A DNA stretch of 5,649 nt from an uncultured Bacteroidales bacterium. GTDB lineage: Bacteria > Bacteroidota > Bacteroidia > Bacteroidales > UBA932. A model generated the notes under the pieces. It was given only the letters and a program-made list of their open reading frames with translations. It had not been told where the DNA came from and searched no databases. The stretch lies in assembly GCA_937899055.1 (NCBI GenBank), contig CALBPX010000006.1:1-5649 (forward strand), given 5' to 3'. Position numbers and translations under genes: made by a program. Shown piece by piece: positions 1 through 5,649 of the stretch; within the stretch, counting starts at the first letter, position 1, and every line of letters begins with the position of its first letter.

Positions 1-89
1 TTGGTTTGACGACGGACAATCGGCCTTCACCTAAAGAATATTTATGAAAGCGGCGAACTGCAAGAAAGAGCAACTGCCGAGAAAATCCA

Positions 90-1610
90 TCAGAGCTTCT
101 TGCCGGCTAGTTCGGACAGGCGGCTGCGTTCTCCCATAATCAGGTTCACGTGTTCAAAGAGCTTTTCGCCGTAGAGCTTGTCGCTGATGTGGGTGAGGCC
201 GTTGGAGTATTTGTCAAGATATGGCTGGTCTATCTGCTGAACATCGCCGGTGAAGACAATCTTGGTGCCCTCGGCGGCACGGGTGATGATGGTCTTGACC
301 TCGTGAGGAGTCAGGTTCTGTGCCTCATCGATGATAAAGAAAGTTTTCTGGAGAGACCTTCCTCTGATATAGGCAAGCGGCTCAATTTCAAGCTTTTTAG
401 TGCGCAGCATTTCCTCAATCTTGATGTTTTCCTTGGATGAGATGCCAAAGTTTTTCTTGATGACCGCAATGTTGTCGTAGAGCGGTTGCATGAATGGTGC
501 AAGCTTGTCGTCAACCGAACCTGGAAGGAAGCCGAGCTCTTCGTTTTGAAGCGTAATTACGGGGCGGGCTATGAGAATCTGCTCGTAATAGTCTGCCTGG
601 GCAAGGGCGGCGGCTACGGCAATGAGAGTCTTTCCGGTGCCGGCAGTTCCTGTAAGAGACACAAGTTCAACATCTTTGTTCATTACGGCATCCATAGCAA
701 ACACCTGTTCTTCGTTCCTCGGCGATATGCCATACTGGGTGGAAGGGAGAACTCTTACCACCTTGCCGCTGCGGGAGTCGAAACGGGCAAGGAGGATGTT
801 GTTGCGGATGGGTTCACGGTCCTGGCCGTTGAGATCCAGGAACTCGTCTTCGCCTTCACTGGTATCTACCTCAACATGCTTGGTGGGAATTCTGTAGAGC
901 TGGTTGAAGGCCGGTTTCTGCTTGATTGTAAGCTCTTTGTAGTCAACCGCTTCTCCGCTGAGCAGGGCGTTGATAGCCTTAAGCGGAACATTTGCAAGCT
1001 GAATTACACGGTCATAGTCCTGAGAAAAACGCTCCTCGCGGATATGGTCGTTCAGGTAGTCCTGAGTGAACATTCCCAGGGCCTTGGCCTTGAGGCGGAG
1101 GTTGACATCCTTGGTAACAAGGCATACGGTGCGGTCTGGGAACTGTTTCTTGTACCAGATTGCAGTGGCCAGAATCCGGTGGTCTGGAACATCGTTGGCA
1201 AAGCAGTCTTTAAGTTCCTCAGGGAACGGGCGGTTCAGCGATATCTTTATGGTTCCCATGCCGGGCCCAAGGGAATATCCGTTTTCCGGGTCGTAGAGCC
1301 TCTGCTCAGAAATCTCATCTGCCTTGCGGACAAACTCGCGGGCATTGTAGTTGATGGTGCCGTCGCCTTTCTTGAATTTGTCGAGCTCCTCTACAACGGC
1401 AAGCGGAATTACAAGGTCGTTCTCCTGGAACTTGAATATGCTTCTCCAATCGTGAAGAAGAACGTTGGTGTCTAGCACAAAGATTTTGGGCTGTTTGGTC
1501 TTGACCTTTATAACATCCTCAAGACCACTTATTTTCTTACTCTTGGACCTTGCGTTCTTAGAACTCTTGGCAGAGGTGGCTTTTCTCTTGTCTGACCTGG
1601 AATCTCTCAT
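90..1610 (-). CDS. PIN domain plus PhoH-type ATPase (PhoH2/YlaK-like RNase-helicase)
   Basis: This 506-residue protein combines a PIN-domain ribonuclease with a PhoH P-loop ATPase. Members of the PhoH2 group are known to couple RNA unwinding to RNA cleavage in the cytoplasm; the target here is unknown. Residues 1-40 are a Lys/Ser/Arg-rich, probably disordered tail. The PIN domain covers about 42-190, with likely metal-binding acids in LDTN (D47), VVEELD (E74/E75), NDVPDHR (D140, D143) and TKDVN (D168). A linker of about 190-290 follows. The PhoH ATPase (about 292-500) has Walker A GTAGTGKT at 321-328, Walker B FFIIDEAQN at 424-432 and TGDVQQID at 454-461. All key residues are present and the length suits the family. 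The ATG at 1610 has no purine-rich Shine-Dalgarno sequence, as is usual in Bacteroidota. It lies 65 bases downstream of the purL stop on the same strand, so co-transcription is possible but unproven. Confidence 0.95.
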   Translation of the reverse strand: MRDSRSDKRKATSAKSSKNARSKSKKISGLEDVIKVKTKQPKIFVLDTNVLLHDWRSIFKFQENDLVIPLAVVEELDKFKKGDGTINYNAREFVRKADEISEQRLYDPENGYSLGPGMGTIKISLNRPFPEELKDCFANDVPDHRILATAIWYKKQFPDRTVCLVTKDVNLRLKAKALGMFTQDYLNDHIREERFSQDYDRVIQLANVPLKAINALLSGEAVDYKELTIKQKPAFNQLYRIPTKHVEVDTSEGEDEFLDLNGQDREPIRNNILLARFDSRSGKVVRVLPSTQYGISPRNEEQVFAMDAVMNKDVELVSLTGTAGTGKTLIAVAAALAQADYYEQILIARPVITLQNEELGFLPGSVDDKLAPFMQPLYDNIAVIKKNFGISSKENIKIEEMLRTKKLEIEPLAYIRGRSLQKTFFIIDEAQNLTPHEVKTIITRAAEGTKIVFTGDVQQIDQPYLDKYSNGLTHISDKLYGEKLFEHVNLIMGERSRLSELAGKKL

Positions 1611-1640
1611 ATTAATGTGTTTTTTGTAAGCGATTGTGTG

Positions 1641-1648
1641 TAAAGTTA
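1641..1648 (-). promoter_or_regulatory. Possible Bacteroidota -7 promoter element for the PIN-PhoH gene
   Basis: On the minus strand the spacer between the purL stop and the PhoH start contains TAACTTTA, one base from the Bacteroidota -7 consensus TAnnTTTG, about 30 bases before the ATG at 1610. The spacer is AT-rich and has no Shine-Dalgarno sequence. No convincing TTG appears at the expected -33 position, so this is only a weak candidate. The gene may instead be read through from purL, since no terminator hairpin separates them. Confidence 0.25.
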
Positions 1649-1675
1649 CTTATTTTCTCAGCGATTTGACCTGCT

Positions 1676-4280
1676 TCAGCAATTATTTTTGCACCAGATG
1701 GCGGCGGCAGTGAACATCATAAGCCATGGAGTAACTTGGTCCGCATCTTTTCTGTTGCTGGGGTAAAGAGCCCAGTTCCAGGGCCTTAGGCAACGCTCCG
1801 GATGCGGCATCATGGCAAGGTGCCTTCCGTCCGGGGAGCAGACTCCTGCAATTCCCATAGGGGAGCCGTTAGGATTGCCGGGATACTTGTCGTAAGAATA
1901 TCTGAGTGCTACCTGCATGTCTTTTGTCTTTCCGCCTTTTGGGAGGTTGCCCTCAGGGAAGACGAAGCGGCCTTCGCCGTGCGCTACCCAGATGCCCAAC
2001 TTGCTGCCTTGCAGACCGTTGAGCAGTATGGAACTGCTGCGTGGAACCTTAACTCCCACAAAGGCACTCTCGAACTTGCCCGAGAGGTTGCCTGCCAGCT
2101 TGGGAGACTTGGACCTGTCCTGCGGAGTAATCAGCCCGAGTTCAGCCATGAGCTGGCAGCCGTTGCAGATGCCAAGGCTCAGCGTGTCTTTTCTGGCGTA
2201 GAAATCGTCCAAAGCCTTCTTGGCCTTGCTGTTATGAAGGAAGGCTCCGGCCCAGCCCTTGGCACTGCCCAGAGTGTCGGCGTTGGAGAACCCGCCCACA
2301 AAGACAATCATCTGCACATCCTTCAAGTTTTCGCGGCCGGTGGTAAGGTCCGTCATGTGGACATCCTTTACCCTGAAGCCGGCAATATGGAGGCACCATG
2401 CCATCTCACGGTCGCCGTTGCTGCCTTTTTCGCGTATGATTGCTGCAACGGGGGCGTTTTCTCGTCCGGCTTGAGGTTCCGGCAGATGTCCGCTGAAGCC
2501 CTTTGGGAACTTGAATTCAAGAGGCTGCTGTCTGTAGTTGGCTTTTCTCTGGCGGGCGCAGGCGGAACTTGTCTGCCTTAGTTCCATATTGTAAGAAGGC
2601 CGATACCAGATGTCTCTCATCCGGTCTATATCTATCTTGAAGATACCCAGTATCTTAAGGTAACGCTTACGGGGGCCGCCCTTGCGGTTGGGGATGTAAC
2701 GGCCCAGACGCATCATTGTAACTCCCTCAGGATGATCCTCATCTGCAAAATCTGCAAGAAGGGCTTCAACCTCCTTGAGGTGGCGGTCTGCAACCTGAAT
2801 CAGCACGCCGGGCTTTTCGCTGAAGAAAAACTCCGTAATGGGAAGGGTTGCTCCAAATATCTCCAGAGAGCCCTCCTGGTTTGCAAAGCACATTTCCAGA
2901 AGAGAGGTTATCATTCCGCCAGCCGAAATATCATGGCCTGCAAGTATGAGTCTTTTTCTCACCATAGCCTGTATGGCGTTAAAACACAGGCTGAAATATG
3001 CAGGGTCGTCTATGTCCGGGGCCTTGTTTCCAATCTGCCCGAGGGCCTGGGCAAAGGCACTGCCGCCGAGTTCATTCCTGCCCTTTGAGAACGGAATGTA
3101 TATTATGCTGCTTTTGGCAACATTCTTAAGCACAGGGGTTACCGTGTTTGAAACATCATCTGCCGGAGCTGCAGCTGAAATGATTACCGTTCCGGGGGCA
3201 AGAACCTTGCTGCCGTCCGGATAGGTCTGGGTCATGCTCATGGAGTCTTTGCCGGTAGGAATGTTGATACCCAGGCTGATGGCAAAATTGCTGACGGCCT
3301 CGACCGCCCTGTACAGCCTTGAATCCTCGCCCGGATTACGGCTGGGCCACATCCAGTTTGCAGAAAGCGAAACTCCGTTGAGACCGCCTTTGAGCGGAGT
3401 CCATACGATGTTTGTAAGAGCCTCGGCAATGGATAAGCGGCTTCCGGCTGCTGAATCTATCAGGCCGGCCACAGGAGCGTGTCCGATGGATGTTGCAATA
3501 CCTTCCTTGTTGTCGTAGCCTATGGCGGTAACAGCCAGGTTGTTGAGCGGCAGCTGAATTTTGCCGCAGCATTGTTGCAGGGCTATAAGTCCGGTAACCG
3601 AGCGGTCAACCTTGTTAGTCAGCCAGTCTTTGCAGCCCACGCTTTCCAGGGCAAGCACCTGCTCCAGATATTCGGTAAAGTTCTTTGGGCTGAATTTCAG
3701 CGGATTAAACTTGTAGTCCAGAGTCTTTCCATCCATAACCGTCTTTGGAGCGCTGCCAAACATATCGCTCATCTGAAGGTCTATGGCTGTCTGACCCGAT
3801 TTTTCATCGCGGAGGATAAACCTGCCGTCGGAAGTAACCTCTCCGATTTCATAGAACGGTGCCCTTTCTCTCTCGGCGATTCTCTTCAGGAGAGCCACGT
3901 CTTTTTTCTTGAGAGCAAGGCCCATACGCTCCTGACTTTCGTTTCCTATTATCTCCTTGAGGCTGAGGGTAGGGTCGCCTACCGGGAGTTTGCTTATATC
4001 TACCTTGCCGCCGGTTTCTTCTACCAGTTCGCTCAGGCAGTTCAGATGTCCGCCGGCTCCGTGGTCGTGAACAGAAACAATGGGGTTGCGGTCCATTTCG
4101 GCAAGGGCCCGTATGGCGTTGTAGTCTCTCTTCTGCATTTCGGCATTGGCCCTCTGTATGGCATTGAGTTCTATGGCATTTCCATACTGGCCTGTATTTA
4201 CGCTGCTTACGGCTCCGCCACCCATGCCTATGCGGTAGTTGTCGCCGCCCAACAGAATCAGCCGGTCGCCCTCTTTTGGA
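1676..4280 (-). other. purL: PurL portion: C-terminal two thirds of large FGAM synthase, 5' truncated
   Basis: Residue numbers count from the ATG at 5254. The PurL match begins near GGDNYRIGMGG (336-346), the end of the first synthetase A subdomain. It then runs through HDHGAGG (396-402), NESQERM (438-444), SLSANWMWP (629-637), GINIPTGKDSMS (662-673) and GHDISAGG (773-780) of the two paired synthetase halves. The class I glutaminase domain starts near 932. It has GGFSNAD (987-993), the nucleophile elbow GICNG with catalytic C1030, and MMPHPER with H1151 and E1153. Glutaminase chemistry therefore looks intact. The family's VETHNHPT-type segment of the first synthetase half, expected upstream, is absent, so this piece alone should not make FGAM. 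AGA/AGG and ATA codons recur, as in the neighbouring PhoH gene. The left edge is the stop codon; the right edge is approximate. The sequence style suggests Bacteroidales. Confidence 0.9.
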
Positions 4281-5254
4281 ACGTCCTTTGCGGCGTCGTA
4301 CAGTCCGTCTGCCAGCGAATCGTTCGGTGCGATTGCAAGATCGCCCGCCGTTCCCTGTGCGGTGAATTCGTTTTCCGTACTGTTGTACAACGCGTTAAAG
4401 TCCGCTTCCGCCTGCGCCTGAATCGAGGCTTTTTCCGCATCGGTCGGGTCTGTATTCACGAACAGCCGCACGAAGATCGCGTCGTCGGGCACGTACAGCG
4501 ATGGGAACGAACGCGCGCCGGACAGATAAAAGGACAGATACTGCGAATATATGCCGTCCGTATAGCGATCCCGGAACGTCTCGTTGACGACCCGCTCGTA
4601 GCCCGCCTGAATCTCGTCCTCTGTCAGCGTATGCGACGCCTTGTAGTCGTCCAGCAGCCGTTCATAGAGAACGCCCGCTTTCATGTTGCGCTCGTACATT
4701 TCGACGAACCGGTCCTCGGTAAAACCGGTTTCCGCATAGAACGCTTCCCTCGATTCGTACGTGCCGCCGTACGCTTTGAGCTGATCGTCGAGCACGTTTA
4801 GCGCATTGTCCTTTGCCTGATACAGATACGTCTGCTCCTGCGCGGTAATCTGATATCCCGCTTTCGTCCCGGCGTCGATCGCCGCCGCTTCCAGCGCAAG
4901 CTCGGTTAAAACGTCGCTCGCAAGCGCGCGCATGCCCTCCTCCGTATGCGTATCGTAATACGCGTACACGTAGGAGAAGTTCGGGTTGGAAACGTATGCA
5001 AGATACTTCTCGCGGTCATACAGCCCGTGCTGCTCGATGGCACGGAGACGTTCGGCAAGATGATAGCGGTAAACGACCGCATAGACCGGCTCGGAGCCGA
5101 CCGTGAGAACCACGTCGTCCGCGCTGATCGCGGTGTCGTCCATACCCTGTTCGGCATTTGCCGTCGGCGCGGCTTCGTCCGTTTTCTGCGTATTGGCGCT
5201 GCACGCAAGCAGCAGCAGGCAAAGAAGCAGCGGAAGAATACGGATCGTGCGCAT
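1676..5254 (-). CDS. purL: Chimeric frame: PrsA/SurA-like lipoprotein N-terminus joined to truncated FGAM synthase (PurL)
   Basis: This is one open frame of 1192 codons from the ATG at 5254, or 1195 from an in-frame GTG at 5263. The ATG is preferred because GGAAGTGA sits five bases upstream. Residues 1-17 are a signal peptide ending in the lipobox LLAC (C18), and residues to about 320 resemble an extracytoplasmic foldase. From about 330 to the end it is phosphoribosylformylglycinamidine synthase, the ATP- and glutamine-dependent step from FGAR to FGAM in purine synthesis. PurL is cytoplasmic and would not carry a lipoprotein signal. Single-chain PurL is usually about 1200-1300 residues; only about 860 are here, and the N-terminal domain, linker and most of the first synthetase subdomain are missing. 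Automatic annotation would call the whole frame PurL of normal length, which would be misleading. I judge it an assembly chimera. The open frame is certain; its existence as one natural gene is doubtful. Confidence 0.85.
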   Translation of the reverse strand: MRTIRILPLLLCLLLLACSANTQKTDEAAPTANAEQGMDDTAISADDVVLTVGSEPVYAVVYRYHLAERLRAIEQHGLYDREKYLAYVSNPNFSYVYAYYDTHTEEGMRALASDVLTELALEAAAIDAGTKAGYQITAQEQTYLYQAKDNALNVLDDQLKAYGGTYESREAFYAETGFTEDRFVEMYERNMKAGVLYERLLDDYKASHTLTEDEIQAGYERVVNETFRDRYTDGIYSQYLSFYLSGARSFPSLYVPDDAIFVRLFVNTDPTDAEKASIQAQAEADFNALYNSTENEFTAQGTAGDLAIAPNDSLADGLYDAAKDVPKEGDRLILLGGDNYRIGMGGGAVSSVNTGQYGNAIELNAIQRANAEMQKRDYNAIRALAEMDRNPIVSVHDHGAGGHLNCLSELVEETGGKVDISKLPVGDPTLSLKEIIGNESQERMGLALKKKDVALLKRIAERERAPFYEIGEVTSDGRFILRDEKSGQTAIDLQMSDMFGSAPKTVMDGKTLDYKFNPLKFSPKNFTEYLEQVLALESVGCKDWLTNKVDRSVTGLIALQQCCGKIQLPLNNLAVTAIGYDNKEGIATSIGHAPVAGLIDSAAGSRLSIAEALTNIVWTPLKGGLNGVSLSANWMWPSRNPGEDSRLYRAVEAVSNFAISLGINIPTGKDSMSMTQTYPDGSKVLAPGTVIISAAAPADDVSNTVTPVLKNVAKSSIIYIPFSKGRNELGGSAFAQALGQIGNKAPDIDDPAYFSLCFNAIQAMVRKRLILAGHDISAGGMITSLLEMCFANQEGSLEIFGATLPITEFFFSEKPGVLIQVADRHLKEVEALLADFADEDHPEGVTMMRLGRYIPNRKGGPRKRYLKILGIFKIDIDRMRDIWYRPSYNMELRQTSSACARQRKANYRQQPLEFKFPKGFSGHLPEPQAGRENAPVAAIIREKGSNGDREMAWCLHIAGFRVKDVHMTDLTTGRENLKDVQMIVFVGGFSNADTLGSAKGWAGAFLHNSKAKKALDDFYARKDTLSLGICNGCQLMAELGLITPQDRSKSPKLAGNLSGKFESAFVGVKVPRSSSILLNGLQGSKLGIWVAHGEGRFVFPEGNLPKGGKTKDMQVALRYSYDKYPGNPNGSPMGIAGVCSPDGRHLAMMPHPERCLRPWNWALYPSNRKDADQVTPWLMMFTAAAIWCKNNC
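4280..5254 (-). other. Lipoprotein portion: PrsA/SurA-like foldase, 3' truncated
   Basis: The segment encodes about 320 residues of a probable secreted lipoprotein. Residues 1-17 form a short, very Leu-rich signal peptide with Arg at positions 2 and 5, ending at C18 in the lipobox LLAC. A polar acidic linker follows (about 19-45). A helical stretch rich in Tyr, Glu and Ala (about 45-250) resembles the SurA/PrsA N-terminal chaperone region. From about 257, a segment starting DDAIFVRLFV looks like the first strand of a parvulin peptidyl-prolyl isomerase domain. That domain is cut near LADGLYDAAKD (314-324), just where family members normally read Ala-Ala-x-x-Leu-x-x-Gly-Glu. Family assignment is by pattern only, and a non-enzymatic SurA_N-like lipoprotein is also possible. 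Arginine is almost always CGN (one AGG seen), unlike the PurL half. In the intact protein the role would be folding of secreted proteins outside the membrane. Confidence 0.7.
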
Positions 5255-5259
5255 TCGGA

Positions 5260-5267
5260 TCACTTCC
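5260..5267 (-). promoter_or_regulatory. Shine-Dalgarno sequence GGAAGTGA overlapping upstream stop codon
   Basis: On the minus strand GGAAGTGA matches the anti-Shine-Dalgarno complement GGAGGTGA at seven of eight bases and sits five bases before the ATG at 5254. Its last three bases are the TGA stop of the nucleotidyltransferase gene, so translation of the two genes is probably coupled. This site decides the start in favour of the ATG. The in-frame GTG at 5263-5261 lies within the site itself and has no well-spaced ribosome binding site of its own. Confidence 0.6.
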
Positions 5268-5649
5268 AGAGCTCGTCGGGATACTGTCCCTCGTCCTTCA
5301 TCTTTCGGATCGCTTCCTTGAGAATCGGCAGGTCGGGGCGGTTCGTGATGCCGTGCCAGCGCGCGGAGGTTTCAAGCACTTCAATGCTGATCTTGCCCTC
5401 CTGCATCAGCGTATCGAGCACGCGCGGCAGCAGATATTCGCACTTCATCGGATTTTTGGGCAGATTCTCGTCGAGGAACGCCGGGAATCTCGCTTCGAAC
5501 TCATCCAAAACGCTTCTCTGCAGCCCGAACAGGTTCATCGAAACGAGCGTGTCCAAGGCAAGCGGCGTATACGTCGCGCCGTCATCCTCGGTGAACGCGG
5601 CCGCGCCGTCGCGCTTTTCGATCTTCAGCCGCTCGGTGAGCGTCACGAG
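5260..5649 (-). CDS. Sugar-phosphate nucleotidyltransferase, C-terminal part (5' end outside window)
   Basis: About 129 C-terminal residues of a nucleotidyltransferase are visible; the frame is open to the window edge. A GTG at 5646 is an internal valine, not a start, because the codon before it (CTC, Leu) continues the family pattern. The visible part resembles the end of roughly 300-residue Clostridia proteins related to UTP-glucose-1-phosphate uridylyltransferases. Recognisable stretches are ERLKIEKRDG, VSMNLFGL, FPAFLDENLPKNPMKCEYLLP, ETSARWHGIT and a terminal YPDELWK. These proteins activate sugar phosphates with NTP, usually for envelope polysaccharide synthesis. The N-terminal nucleotide-binding motif lies outside the window, so the substrate cannot be named. 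Arginines are CGN throughout and CpG is frequent, matching the adjoining lipoprotein. The stop codon lies inside the next gene's ribosome binding site, five bases before its ATG. Confidence 0.85.
   Translation of the reverse strand, partial: LVTLTERLKIEKRDGAAAFTEDDGATYTPLALDTLVSMNLFGLQRSVLDEFEARFPAFLDENLPKNPMKCEYLLPRVLDTLMQEGKISIEVLETSARWHGITNRPDLPILKEAIRKMKDEGQYPDELWK

Noticed and set aside
2..34. Plus-strand frame entering from the left edge and ending in TAA at 32-34 (WFDDGQSAFT)
   Set aside because: Ten residues match no family I recognise, and another frame (3-47) also stays open from the edge, so neither can be supported as a gene end.
51..79. Possible hairpin after the PhoH stop (cggc at 51-54 with gccg at 76-79)
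   Set aside because: Only four base pairs form around a long loop and no T-run follows, so it is not a credible terminator.
31..90. 19-codon minus-strand frame whose ATG overlaps the PhoH stop (TGATG)
   Set aside because: It is very short, hydrophobic without a clear membrane or signal layout, and has no independent support; the overlap alone is common by chance.
486..1475. Plus-strand open frame of 329 codons opposite the PIN-PhoH gene
   Set aside because: It lies wholly within the PhoH gene, whose motifs are complete, and the antisense product has no domain-like pattern.
3479..4801. Long plus-strand open frame of 440 codons opposite purL and the lipoprotein
   Set aside because: It is antisense to well-supported coding sequence, its translation shows no recognisable family, and it runs across the proposed join between two genomes.

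Overview
This window holds two complete-looking reading frames and one partial gene, all on the minus strand. It most likely joins DNA from two different bacteria. The left arm (1 to about 4280) looks like Bacteroidota, probably Bacteroidales. It carries a single-chain FGAM synthase (PurL) whose motifs read like that group's version, and a PIN-PhoH ribonuclease/ATPase with no Shine-Dalgarno sequence before its ATG. The right arm (about 4280 to 5649) looks like Bacillota, probably Clostridia. It carries a short lipoprotein signal peptide followed by a PrsA/SurA-like foldase, and the C-terminal part of a sugar-phosphate nucleotidyltransferase. That arm also has a near-consensus Shine-Dalgarno sequence, denser CpG and an almost pure CGN arginine vocabulary.

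Layout in transcription order (right to left): (1) 5649-5260, the 3' end of the nucleotidyltransferase gene, entering from outside the window. (2) 5254-1676, one uninterrupted 1192-codon frame. Its first ~320 codons are an exported lipoprotein foldase and its last ~860 are the C-terminal two thirds of PurL, including an intact glutaminase domain. The join lies within about 4256-4303. (3) 1675-1611, a short AT-rich spacer with a weak Bacteroidota-type -7 element. (4) 1610-90, the PIN-PhoH gene. (5) 89-1, a short tail with no supportable gene.

A secreted lipoprotein fused in frame to a cytoplasmic purine enzyme makes no biological sense, and both halves are incomplete at the join: the parvulin domain is cut near its end and PurL lacks its N-terminal third. 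The simplest reading is a chimeric metagenomic contig, or less likely a real rearrangement. Taken separately, the left arm is a purL-PIN/PhoH neighbourhood and the right arm is a nucleotidyltransferase-lipoprotein pair that is probably co-translated. I found no mobile element, CRISPR array, RNA gene or clear terminator, and nothing I would present as a new biological system.
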